Shown here: one piece after another, positions 12,489-23,599 of the stretch | Layout of the letters: each line of letters opens with the position of its first letter | Numbering within the stretch: the stretch's first letter is position 1 | DNA from: Fasciolopsis buskii | Lineage: Eukaryota; Platyhelminthes; Trematoda; Plagiorchiida; Fasciolidae | NCBI GenBank assembly: GCA_008360955.1 | Contig: LUCM01009961.1 | Coordinates: forward strand, 85,765 to 149,764 | Reading direction: 5' to 3' | DNA length: 64,000 nt | Notes under the pieces: model-generated | Told to the model about the DNA's origin: nothing | Databases searched by the model: none | What the model saw: the letters and a program-made list of their open reading frames with translations, nothing else | Translations under genes and position numbers: made by a program

Positions 12489-14520
12489 CAGTAGAAGTAG
12501 GCGCAGCAGCAGAGCTAATATTAGTAATGAGAGCAGCAGTAGAAGTAGGAGTGGAAGCAGTGGAAGTAGTGGAATTAGTATTAATTGCACTAGTGGTAGT
12601 AGAATTAGTAGCAGCATTGGATTAGTAACTATAGTCAAAGTATTAGTGGAAGTAGACGTCGTAGTAGCAGCAACGGTTGTGGTTGCAGTAGAGGTAGTAC
12701 TGTTGTTGGCATTATAAGAAGCAGTAGAAGTAGTGATGGCAGTAGAAGTGGAAGTAGTAGCAGAAGTAGCAGTAGCAGAAGTGGGAGTAGAAGTGGGAGT
12801 AATGTTCGAAGTACTGGCATTAGTAGAAGCAGCGGTAGCAGCAGAACTAATTATAGCATTAATAGATCTATTGGTGGTAGTAGCGGAAGTTGTAGCAGTT
12901 ACTTAAGTGTTAAGACGAGAAGCAGTTGTATTTGTCGAGGCAGTGGAAGTATTGGCAACAGGAGTGTTAGTGGAGGCAGTGGTAGTAGTAACAGAAGCAG
13001 TGTTGACAGTAGTATAAGTGGTAGTAGTAGTAGCAGCAGTAGTAGTAGTATTAGTAGTAGTAGTAGCAGTAGTAGTAGTAATAGTATTAGTAGTGGCAGT
13101 AACTGTTGATAGTTTTGGTAGAAGCCGTAGTAATAATCGAGAGGGGAGTAATGGTAGAAGTAGTAGTTGTTTCTGAAGTAGTTGCGGTATTAGAAGTAGT
13201 ATTAGTAAAGTAGTAGTAGCTGTAGATTTAGTGGTGGCAGTAGTGGAAGTAGTGGCAGTAGCAGATGTAGAATTAGTAGTAGAAATAGTAGTAGTAGCAT
13301 TGTAACCACAAGTAGGTATAGTGTTAGAAGTAATGTAGTGGAAGTATTAGTGGTATCAAAAGTAACAGTGGTTGCAGAAGTATTGATATTAGTAGAAGGA
13401 GTAGTATTCGTGATGGAAATGTCTAGTTGCAGAGGTATTAGCGATAGCAGCAGCAGTAGTTGTATTAATGGTAGTAGTGGTAGCAGTTGACGTAGGTGCA
13501 TTATTCGAAGTAGTAGTAATGGTAGAAGTAATAGTAGTCGTACGAGCAATATTAGCAGTAGAAGTTGAGGTATTGTTAGATAAATTATCAGTAACAGAAT
13601 TGGGAGTAGTGGAAGATTTGTTAGCATTAGGAGCAGTTGAATCAGTGGTTGGAGTAGTAGCACTGGAATCAGTAGTATTGTTAGAAGCGGTAGTACTTGT
13701 GGAAGTAGTAGTAATTGTGGAGGTATTAGTAGCAGTAGAGTTAGTGGTAGTAGTCGAGGTAGGATTGGTGTTGGCAGTAGGGGAAGTATCAGAAGTACTA
13801 GTAGTTTTTGTAGTAGTAGTAGTCGTAGGTTTATGAGTGGTAATAGAATTGCTGGGATTAGTGGAATTAAGAGTGTTAGTAGAGGTAGCAATAATGGTAA
13901 AAGTAAGATTGGCAGCAGAATTGGTAATAGTAGTAATAGTATTAGTAGCAGTAGTAGTAGTGGTAGAATTAGTAGTGGTAGTGGTAGGAACAACAGAAGC
14001 AGGAGTAGCAGTGGTAGCACTTGAAGTAAAAGTGGCAGTAAAATTAGCAGTAGTGTTAGTAGCAGGCCTAGTGGTATACGTTGGAATAGTAGAAGTGGTG
14101 ACAGTTGTTGAAATAGTAGTAGTATAAGGTTCCTGAACGTTAGCAAAAGTAGTATCAGTAGTAGAAGTAGGAATTGTAAAAGAATTAATAGTGGTTGTAG
14201 TAGAATAGGATTGGTGGTAGTAATAACTGAAGTAATGGTAGCAGCAGAGTTGATAGCAGTAGTCTTGGTGGCATTAAAAGTAGTGGTAGCAAGAGTTATG
14301 GTAATTATATAAGTAGAAGCACCGGAAGCAGTAGCATTACAGGTAGTAACATTGGTAGTAGAATCAGTAGTACTAGTATAACTAGTAGTGGTAGTGACAT
14401 TAGTGGTTGTCGCATTAGAAGTAATAGTATTATTTTCAGTAGGATTATTAGTACTAATGACAAAAGGGCTAATAGCAGTGAAATCAGTGTTGGTAGTAGA
14501 TGTTTTATCGGTTGTGATAT
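12366..14520 (+). repeat. 2.1-kb interrupted AGT/GTA trinucleotide tract
   Basis: The plus strand is almost wholly built from AGT/GTA/GCA/GAA-type triplets and is strikingly poor in C. Triplet phase is kept loosely for over 2 kb, with purer patches at 13018-13095 and 13795-13825. Long Val-, Ser- and (minus strand) Leu-rich ORFs are direct consequences of the triplet repeat and are not genes. It looks like an old, expanded and mutated microsatellite or minisatellite domain. A short echo of the same composition occurs at 55005-55075. Confidence 0.9.
12406..12486 (+). repeat. Perfect (AGT)27 microsatellite
   Basis: Uninterrupted AGT repeated 27 times (81 bp), the purest part of the larger trinucleotide domain and likely the part most prone to length variation. 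Confidence 0.95.
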
Positions 14521-14529
14521 TGTGCTCTA

Positions 14530-15500
14530 ATGTATTGCTTGGAATTTCACATATATAGGTTTCCGCCTTTTAGTCAAAAAGGATGCTTTCGTCACCTCGT
14601 CACAAGAGTCGGAAAAAACGTAGTGAGGGATAAAACTTTCAAATTTACCGGGAATTGTGCAGAAAAATCGGTGTTGTTAGTGGTAGTAGATCCAGAACTC
14701 CACCGGTACACGGTGGATTACGTAAGATAAAATGTGGCGAAACCATAAAAATATGCGTGAAGTGAAGTAAATCAGCAAGCAGGAGGTAACAAGAATATGG
14801 CCCTTCTCTACATTAAAATGTAGCTGAAATGGCTGCAAGATTGCTCGAAACATCAGGCAACACAATCGCTCACAAACCCACTAAAACTATGGGGAAGCTC
14901 ATTTCGAAGCCTAACAAAACTCAAAACGGATGACTGAAGAAATTTTATCGGCAAAACCAAAGGTGAGAGCTGTAACATAGGTTGCACTGATCAAGCTGGA
15001 AAAAAGTTTGCTTCATGAATGCATGGACAAAACTAGCCAAGGAGAGGCGTGATCCTCTCTCGCTAATATCCATTCATTAAGATCATGAAGCACATGCGTT
15101 CAGTGTAGAAATTGTTTAGATCGTGGACCAAGGGAACGCATGACATTCCAGAAAGTTTCCGGCAGCGCAGCGCTTGTTGGCAACTTTCATCGTTGAGCAC
15201 AGCGAATTTGACCAAATGTGCAAAGAACCAAAGCGGAAAATTTAATTGGACGGGTTAGTGTTGACTCTTCGAATTCTGAGGCAGCCGAAGTCATTTCGAG
15301 ATTACGATACCTACCACCATTCTCAACCAGGAGGAATCTTGTCAGCACATTACTAAAGTCAGCAGCATTTCCAAAACCCTGCTAAAATTGGTAAAGTTGC
15401 TAGTTAAAGGTCGAAGCAACAGCAATCTTCAAATCCAACCTTTAGCGTGTATCCTGCATACCATCATATTGGTTTCGTTAAATTTTGATGTTGGCTGCTA
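14530..15500. other. Unassigned sequence
   Basis: No gene recognised. Triplet-like sequence fades out by about 14690. The rest is ordinary AT-rich DNA with short ORFs lacking motifs. Confidence 0.45.
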
Positions 15501-15539
15501 CTCTTAAAGGGCTTTGGCTGATGCTGACTTTTTCTGCTT

Positions 15540-15800
15540 CTTGTACTTTTCAGGTCAGTCACTCAACCTTTTCGAAGACCAATGTCCCCGTACTTTCTAC
15601 ACACCCACTCTGGAGGTCAAGGCCACGCCTAGGGGAACACAACCGAAAATAGAAATGAGCAGACAAGCCACTGCCCACGCACTGCTGGTGTCATCTCGGC
15701 TGGTGACGGAACGCTTGGGATCTATACGTCATGCTGATGCACCAAAAACTCCTCTACGTATCCCGTGATCACATGACTAAAGATCTCAACCTCATCCGGA
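15540..15800 (+). repeat. Dispersed repeat segment, copy 1
   Basis: A core of about 30 bp at 15688-15718 (GTCATCTCGGCTGGTGACGG and following bases) matches 20387-20418 with few differences. The surrounding ORF (15514-15768) has a good-looking splice acceptor (pyrimidine tract plus CAG at about 15552), but the shared repeat core argues for mobile-element origin rather than a host exon. Confidence 0.35.
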
Positions 15801-15849
15801 GAAAATGTTCATCGTTAGCGGCCAAAAGCTCGTGTACATCTTGCTAAAG

Positions 15850-17980
15850 CTGCAACACAAATGTAGATATTCATTCAATCAGTGCGAATCATCTACAGTC
15901 ACCTCTTCGACATATATGCCCCAACCGTGACGAAAATTGTTCAATCCCAAAATACTCAATTTCGAAACTGGTGACGGCAAATAGGTTCAATATACGCTAA
16001 TGTTTCTATCCGGCGCACACCACACTACAATTGTTTACTTGCTAACATTGGGTAAGTCAACAACGGTGATGTGTACAAACAGAGCAACGATCGAACACAG
16101 ACAAAAGCAAAAGCGATGTAAGCCATTGGTTGAGCATAAACGCCCGTGTGAATCTTTCGTAGAAAACTGTGGAAAATCGAGGTTGGACCTAATCAAAGCA
16201 AAACTGGATCGCGCTGTAACGAAACCACTTCAAGCCCTAGCAATTTCGCGCTTCACGCTTCCCCTCTCTCTCCGATTTCGGTTGGTTTCTATGTGAAGCA
16301 AGGTTGTTTTTGATGATTTGATGGATGATTGATTGTCCTCTAGTTTTCTGTGGCTGTCTAGCGTGTTCTTCAACCCATTCTGTCCTTGTCTCTGTCTGCT
16401 ATCTGTATGTCTAACTGTCCAACTGTCTGTCTATCTGCCTGATTGTCAGGCTTTCCGGCAACACAGTAGTGTGTCCACCTGTTTTGTGTTTTCGTGCTCG
16501 TGACTGACTTTTTCCAGCCTTTGTGTACAAGAGACACGCAGAAGGAAACTGGGCGAGAGAAATACTCATTAGTTCTACGTGCTGACCCGCATATGGTTTG
16601 ATAAACAAATCGTTTACTTATTCTGTCCTACTATTCGCTTGTCAGATAGTGTTGTTTACATATGCTAGATGTTACTGCATCAAAGTGTCCAAGTGAAAGA
16701 AATTGGTGTTCCCACAAACTACTTGTTTCGACCATTAATTTCTCATTCAATGAGGTACGAATTATGGTTTTTGCGATAATTATTGTACCATGTAAGAGAC
16801 GGCTCCTCCACTACTTTACGTCATTCGAATGATGATAAAGCCCTAATGTTCAAGGATGTTAAATTGGGAACTCCAGATAGTCACCACCTGTTGTTAATGC
16901 GACAGGTGGATTTGCTATTTACTATTGCAAACACGTCAGCAGGTATATTTTTAATAAATGGGACAATATCAATGTATTTTCGGAATGGTGTGTCGGAGCA
17001 CCATGGTCTTTTTGAAGAAGTTTCTAACTCATTCCGCATGGTCTTCCGGACCAATTCATGTGGTAATAAAGCGTGAGTGGCTTCATTGTGGAAACAGCTA
17101 TCCCGCCTTGGGCCAGTAAGTAAAGATCAGTCCATTTGCGAGTCACGTGATACAGTCCAATGCAGCTTAGCGCGAGCCTTCATGGACCGCTTGCCTATGA
17201 GTGCAGTGACCAGAGGCCGTCGTGAAATCTAAACATTCATCGAAGGCGACTGGACGGAATGTATTTCACAAGGTGGGATATCTGCAATTTCGTATATAAA
17301 CCTATCAGTTGCAAATATAACTCGAACGTTGTTGTGGATATTTTAGTTTGCATAATTTGAGTCGGTGCCAACTGACTGCCTACTATTAATTCCTGTCCAT
17401 TTCTTTCCGTGGTTGACCGAATTCCGTGTACTAATTTGAAGTCCAAATAGTACAGGAATATATCGAGCTTTACACAACACCGTGTACATGTCCAGTATCT
17501 GCGACCGAGACTAATGAATTGTTTCCTGATTTTCCCAAGCTTCGATAATTTCGTTGTTCATTCGGCGATAAATGTACCTTATTACACCTAGTGATTTCAT
17601 CCGGTCACATAAATGGCTAGAACCAATCCATTCGAGAGAAGAAGAAATAATCAGTATGTGATTTTCAAAGTGACAATTGAAACCGTACTCACAGCACAAT
17701 TGGCTGCATAATTCAGAAAACTAACATTTTATGGTTAGATTGGATGGGAACAGAATCTAGTGCAGTAAATTCTTTGCTTACCGTAATCCTATCCACCGGT
17801 TGTGTCAGGTCATATCTTCAGCACAATCTCGGGCTTAATTCGGCTTTCTTGAATTTATCCTTGTCCGAAAAGTGCGGCCATATGTAGAAGGTGATTGTTA
17901 TATTAAAGGTGAGAATTACGAATGATAGCGAATCGCACGTCACAAGTATGTAGCTATTCTGCTCGGCTTTCAACCATTCA
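15850..17980. other. Unassigned sequence with CTGTC-rich low-complexity patch
   Basis: At about 16360-16445 the plus strand is dominated by CTGTC/TGTCT-like words, a degenerate pentanucleotide-type repeat. A 97-codon ORF at 16783-17076 reads evenly (no low complexity) but has no recognisable domain or splice signals I trust. No other feature seen. Confidence 0.4.
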
Positions 17981-17999
17981 GTCAGCTTCAAGTACATAA

Positions 18000-18115
18000 T
18001 AAAACACCTTTCGGTCGTTGATTTCATGCGATCAGAGGCTATCGTCCCGGATTCGCTTCCCCCATTCTGTCACGCACAGTTCACGATTAGTCACAAGGAT
18101 GAAATAAATGGACAC
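18000..18115 (+). repeat. Possible tRNA-like SINE fragment
   Basis: GTCCCGGATTCGCTTCCCCC at about 18043-18062 resembles a B box and flanking T arm, with weak A-box-like sequence about 40 bases upstream, followed by an A-rich GATGAAATAAATGG stretch. No duplication of flanks found. Tentative. Confidence 0.25.
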
Positions 18116-18129
18116 CAGTGGTTTCTCTG

Positions 18130-20330
18130 GTTCTTAATGTTGAGTAGGGCTCAAGTCGTGCATGAAGAATAATTACTTTTGGACTGATTAACCCGGACTC
18201 ATAGCACATGAAATCAAACAACAATAGGGCTGGGTGAAATCATTTGGAACATTCAAAGACCTAGTTGAAGTCCTCGTTATGTCATCTGGGTGGAGATTAC
18301 GTAGAGGGAGGCATGTATAATGTATATATATATATATATATGATATATACATATAACGGAGAGAGGTGAGAACAAACCTGTTCACTTATCACATTCTACT
18401 GGAAACTTGAGAGAAGAGAGCAGAAATGGACGGAAATGAGGAAAGAAACAAAGAAATCTTTTGCAAATTTTTTCACACACAAACTTGCTTTGCCATACCC
18501 CACCAGCACCTCAGTGATTTTCATCAGGATCTGTAGCTCGTCGGTGAACCTGACACTACTCGATAGATCCAGCAAGGGCAGAGCGCTAAGTTGGACTGTC
18601 CTATCTCGAACCTTTGACCAAATGGTCCAACTTTAGAATGATTTGAGCGTCTTACAACCCACCAGATGCAGGTGACTAATTGCTTATTTCGTACGCCCTT
18701 CGCATAGGGTGCCTAACATACCCATGCGCCACTGACGTCGGTGAGCATACTGCACTATTGTTGGTTTGTAGTCAGACTGACTTTTAAGGACCAGTCAACG
18801 CAGAGTCAGGGTTGCCTCTAACGGCTGCGATTTGTCCCTTCCGCTCCATTCGGGCATTTAACAGGTGACGAAAAGATGTTTAAAAGTGATTGGAATTGCG
18901 ACGAACTTTCTTCCCTTATTTAGAAAGATAATCGTTTGTGTGAAGAGAATTGCTGAAGAGTAGTTCGGACAGCAACTGACGCAATGCCATTCATAAACAT
19001 CGGAAACAACAGTTTCGACCACATACTGTTTCATCTTTACTCTTACGATAAAGTGTCGGTGTCAGACATTTGACATCTCGGTATCTGTCGTAACCAGCAT
19101 CGTAGTTGGATGAGAAAACAAAATTTCCAAGGAAGCACTTAGGCGATTTCGTAGTTTTGTGGTTCATAAATGAAGTCACCATTCATCCACGCTGTTGGTG
19201 CTTCAAATGACACTCTGGTGCGAAAAGTTTGCAATTCAATTTCGTATGAATGATAGAAACCAATCTTTGAAAACTTCAAGGTCAGAAGGCCAGATGTGCA
19301 TGATACCACGGGATACACATAGTCAAGCTAATGTAAATACTAACTGCCCTATATTCAATCATCCGGTTTGACGTCTCTCCATTCCCTGGCCATTTTGTTA
19401 AATAGTTTGGGTTATGAGACTTTAAACTACCCATGTCAACCTCCTTTTGTCGATCGCAGCCTATTGATTTTGAACCCCAAAATAGAGGTACCTCATCTAA
19501 GGCTCATTCCACTGTCCATTGAATTTATCTGTGATTAGCTGGAGGAGTAAAAACATCGGAACTGCATCGAAACAACGCTGATGAATAAGCCATTGACATC
19601 TACCGAGCAACTATTTCTTTAAAACTGACTTGGGGCAGGAGACAGATGAAAGCTGCCTGTCATTTAAACGAACAGGAAAGCAGATGTGCCAAAAAAACAA
19701 GAAGAACTCAAGACTAACGAAGACCAGTAACTTCACACGTGCAGCACGGGCGATTGTGTACATATTTTGGCCTGAATCTTGTCCCATCCTAGTATTCAAT
19801 GCATGTCTGTTTTAATTGTGGCTCAGTAAAATCAAATTTGTTTCAATTAATGCGTTTGCAGGGATCAGATACTTTCACCATACTGTGCAACCAAATAATA
19901 ACAGCAATCACGTGATGGTTCTTCTGCCTGATAACTGATTTAGGTCACCTGAGAACTAGGATTTGGAACATTCACCATTTTGATCTTATTAGACATGACG
20001 ATCCGGTTCACCAGTCGATCACAAGCCTGTTCAATAGGATGCTGAACCGATCAAATAGTGATCATGATATTTCAATTCTATAATCACTCATTCCGTTAGA
20101 ACTGTGTGAACGGTGGTGTTACACGGGTAGTCAGTCATTGAAGGTGCTAGTTTATGCGGCAGATTCATCGCTACTTCCATCACTCACGGTACACAACCAA
20201 CGTCCTCATTTAACTCGATTATTTTTTTGGGACTATGACTTCATGTTATCTAGTTGGATGCAAAAAGTTGTGTCATGACAAGTTCAAAGGTTTATCTATG
20301 TTTTCATGGATTTCTGACCGTTCACTCTGG
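18130..20330. other. Unassigned sequence with a short AT microsatellite
   Basis: A (TA)n run of about 20 bp lies near 18321-18341, with partly palindromic flanks. No gene recognised. ORFs of 60-66 codons on both strands lack motifs. Confidence 0.45.
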
Positions 20331-20386
20331 TGTTTAGGTCGCAAACGTTGCACCACCAGTCGAGGTAATATCCCCAATGCATTAAC

Positions 20387-20460
20387 AATGTCACCTCTGC
20401 TGGTGATGGAACCTTTGCAACCTAAATACCAAGCTCAAAGATCAGAGACTCGGGAAAACC
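20387..20460 (+). repeat. Dispersed repeat segment, copy 2
   Basis: Shares the core ATGTCACCTCTGCTGGTGATGG (differences allowed) with 15688-15718, followed here by GAACCTTTGCAACC and an AAGCTC motif. It is embedded in a 116-codon ORF (20235-20585) that I do not recognise. Most likely a fragment of an interspersed repeat. Confidence 0.35.
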
Positions 20461-20499
20461 GAATTTCCAAATCCATTGAGTTTATCTTTGTTTCTGACA

Positions 20500-22740
20500 C
20501 TTGCTCTCCCCACTGTTGCGAGATTCGGCAAGGATCTATGCGCACCCATAAACACGATGTTTCTGAGCATGCAACTAAAACATAATGGATGCGGTTATTT
20601 CACCGAAACATCAAGATCACTGTTCGGTCGTGTCAACCTAAAGTGAACCTCTTTGTAAATATTTGTGGTGTACTGATGAACCTCGTAGGGTTAAATGGAA
20701 AACTTTTCAGTGTCATTCGCAAATCGAGGTGAAGTATCTCCGTGAGGTCAAAAAAATCGAAAATATGATTGTTCAATATCCCAGTGTGGATACGCCTGGG
20801 TGATGTATCATAGTTCCCACATACAAGGATTATTGCATTCGACCACGAGGCGGTTGCTTTTATCATTTGGTTGTGTCACACCCCGAAAATATTCAAACTT
20901 TCTGGACATTTTGTCCTAATCTGTTAACAGACTCTGTACAGTGATAGAATAAGACATGCATGTATGCGTGAGAAATTGGAGAAACGTGGGACTGTGGTGT
21001 AAGCAGTTCATGCACTGTTTATGACGGACTGTGTACAAAGAAATTGTGTCTAACGAAAAACCTGGAACAACTTTATTACAAAGATTGACACAATCTCATG
21101 TTTATGGCACTACCGATGATCAGGCGGTCAAAAATGTGCCATATGAACAAATCACCTAACCATTGGTCACTTCCACATTCAATAGCCTAAAACTGATCAC
21201 GAGTATGCAAGTAGAAAAACACCTGCACAAGAACAAGATGAGGAACAGATTTTCGAACGACTTCTGTGGCCACGTTAATTACAAGGTAAGTCGTTATCAA
21301 CCGTAGACTCAAAACGGGAACAAATTAAGACATGGAAAGTTAAAACGTTTGTGCTTAGTTGTAATTATTTTCACTTTATAAACCCCTATTGCTTCCTTAC
21401 TAAAAACATTTGTACTTTAGAAAAGTAAATACTGGCTTGGCGAAATTGCTGAAGAACTGGAATGTAATTTCCGCTGTCAGGCTGACCATAGTGTATAACA
21501 ATTTGATTCCTTTCCAAAACTTTTTGCGACATTGTTACTTAGTCATCTCAGACCGACCACTTTCTTAATACCTCTAAATGGCTCGAGCATATTTCGTTCC
21601 CGGGAGAGTTCCGACAGTTAATTGAATCATTCTTCAGAGTATCTAACCGGTCTTGCTTAATTATTCTCCGTTGTCGATCTTGACTCGTGCCTGAAAATAT
21701 TTCAGATGCAGTGCTGCAACCTCCAGGTGTTGCAAATTGTGCCTTGCTTATCCCAGTTGACTTTCCCATCGAGCTATCATGTGATTAACACTTTGAAAAA
21801 AGTGACCATGGTTCAAACAAAATTCCCGTTGACGGTGTCAATCACTTCTTGCATTTTGATCAACCTACGTTTTATTCACATATCCAGTCAAGATTTCGGG
21901 TTAAACTGACACGTTTCTGCAAGACTCTAACCATGATTCCCAAGTCCTTTTTTCTCCTGGCTTTCACCTTAGCCTAGGGAAGAGGTTCCAGCAATTTCGA
22001 CGTCATCGGTCTGGGAAAGATTCCTTTGTTCTACTTACGCTTCTACCAGTGCCCTTCTTTCTAGACATTTTCCATTCTACAAATGACTACTTTTACTTCA
22101 GGTAACCCTGAGACTAGATTGTAGATTTTGCTTGATTAAAGGCATACTTTAACACAAACACAAAATTCTGCAATCGAATCCGAATCATTAACTGCGTAGA
22201 CTAATGGTGCGTTCATTTCATAATTGCCTGGTTATCCGTCAGAGATTTTTCATCAATTAGACAAAGTTTACCTTCCGAGTTGGGACAAAATTTCCCAAAG
22301 GAGTGGACAAGCATAGGGACGATGATAACGAAACCGATAATGGGTTTCTTAGGGCTCCTTCATTCTTTGGTCCTTCAAAAACATGTAAAACACCAACACG
22401 GAACAGTTTGGTCATCCACGATGTTAAGCGCAACGGCTCCGACAAAGAACATATGATGTTATTCCGGCCTGTTCTGTGTGTTGTAGGAGAATTTGAGCCC
22501 ATTAGCACGGATTTGAAGAGCAAAAAACGTCTTGTCTGTTATCGTTTACATTCTGCTTTTTTTTCGTTATATTCTCCTACAGTGATGGTCTAATGTTATT
22601 CGCACATTTGTCCCCTAAGAGAATGTCACTGAGCGGAGAGAAATTGCCCAAAATGCAGACTTCTATGGTTAAACATTTTGCTCAATACTATTTGCAACAT
22701 ACGACAAGATAGCTGGCATAAAATGTCATAAACTGTTTTC
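20500..22740. other. Unassigned sequence
   Basis: No gene recognised. The ORF at 22261-22593 is protein-like in codon mix but without known motif. A minus ORF at 20633-20866 has a faint resemblance to LINE endonuclease but lacks the diagnostic residues. Confidence 0.4.
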
Positions 22741-22757
22741 GCAACATGGTCAGAATC

Positions 22758-23013
22758 ATTGTGAATGATATAATATTAATAACACAGCGTTGTTGGTAGA
22801 TGTAATGCGCCAACGTTTCGACTACCGTGGGTAGTCTTTCTCAAGGCAAGTTTTACAATCAAATGACTGAGGGAACGTTCACATGCATGTGAACGTTCCC
22901 TCAGTCATTTGATTGTAAAACTTGCCTTGAGAAAGACTACCCACGGTAGTCGAAACGTTGGCGCATTACATCTACCAACAACGCTGTGTTATTAATATTA
23001 TATCATTCACAAT
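22758..23013. repeat. Perfect 256-bp palindrome
   Basis: Two 128-bp arms are exact reverse complements with no spacer; the centre is CATGCATG at 22882-22889. Every base from 22758 to 23013 pairs on reading both arms. In single-stranded form it would make one long hairpin, in duplex DNA a cruciform. Perfect identity implies very recent formation, gene-conversion between arms, or an assembly artefact. Confidence 0.95.
22921..22985 (+). ncRNA. Hammerhead-ribozyme-like fold, non-canonical core
   Basis: In the right arm, CTTGAGAAA is followed by a 7-bp hairpin (GACTACC, loop CAC, GGTAGTC), then GAAA, then a 5-bp hairpin (GTTGG with CCAAC). This order matches a type I hammerhead: core, stem II, GAAA, stem III. 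The core reads CTTGAGAAA instead of CTGATGA and no clear cleavage triplet or stem I is seen, so activity is doubtful. The mirror image lies in the left arm on the minus strand. PLEs are known to carry hammerhead motifs in their pLTRs. Confidence 0.35.
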
Positions 23014-23200
23014 AAAAACCAATACATGGCGCATCGATTTTTCGATACACTCCTTACGTCGTTTGGTCCGGATGGTCAGAATCACTTTGGTGTATTTGCA
23101 CACGTGCATTCTGCAGTCGAAGTCAACATTTAGACAGCGAAACAGTCAATGAAGACTGATATGAAAATGAAGTAAGTGGTCAACATAACAAAACATCGCA

Positions 23201-23580
23201 GTGAATAATTTAACCCGGTCATCATTTTCATCAACATCAGCACTAGGCGATTTGTTAATTTGTTTTGTACAAGCAAACTTCGCGTGCCAGATCACATGTG
23301 GATGCTCAGCCGTACACATAGGCAAAATGGAGAAACATCAAAGAAGCCAAATTACCCAACGCATTCCGACGTGGTTTCCAGTACTCGATGAATGGTGGAT
23401 TCACGTCAAACAGGTCAACAACTTACCGAAACTTGATAGAGTCATCACGTTGTGTGAGTGTTGACGACTAGTTTAAGGCCACACAAAACAACGCAAACAC
23501 AAGATCGTTTAGGTATGTTGAGCCTCTACCCGTTGTCATTGGTAAACGTGAGCTCCATAATCTGTGTAAATGGCTCAGTA
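23201..23580 (+). pseudogene. Penelope-like element GIY-YIG endonuclease fragment
   Basis: The frame 23201-23464 contains CGCSAVHIGKMEKHQRSQIT, followed by QRIPTWF. This fits the PLE endonuclease pattern CxCGxxYIGKTxxxLxxRIxEHIPxW with Tyr to His and other substitutions. A later KLDRVITLCEC resembles the region around the HLxxxGH block, and after a stop the frame continues with RYVEPL, like the segment with the catalytic Glu. No RT is found upstream; the palindromic element lies between. It is a decayed fragment with no complete ORF. Confidence 0.6.
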
Positions 23581-23599
23581 ATCCGACCTTAAATTGTAA

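Larger units (their letters stand above)
22746..23084 (+). mobile_element. Palindromic Penelope-type non-autonomous element, copy 1, with target-site duplication
   Basis: The 13-bp sequence ATGGTCAGAATCA occurs at 22746-22758 and again at 23072-23084, bracketing the element. Between them is an exact 256-bp palindrome followed by an about 50-bp unpaired tail containing the small hairpin ATCGATTTTTCGAT. The tail and arms recur in the decayed copy at 32931-33214. The structure (inverted terminal parts, one-sided tail, flank duplication, hammerhead-like hairpin) resembles PLE pLTR-derived elements. There is no coding capacity, so movement would need enzymes in trans. Confidence 0.7.

Noticed and set aside
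12304..14146. Long Ser-, Val- and Leu-rich ORFs (up to 314 codons) over the trinucleotide tract
   Set aside because: They exist in several frames of both strands at once and are direct translations of AGT/GTA repeats, with no domain or start context.
15514..15768. Possible exon with a strong acceptor
   Set aside because: Its 3' half contains a repeat core found again at 20.39 kb, making mobile-element origin more likely.
20633..20866. Possible LINE endonuclease on the minus strand
   Set aside because: Only faint similarity (a Gly-Asn-Tyr-Asp segment and an N-P-T-R-F segment). The diagnostic GDFN and SDH motifs are absent.
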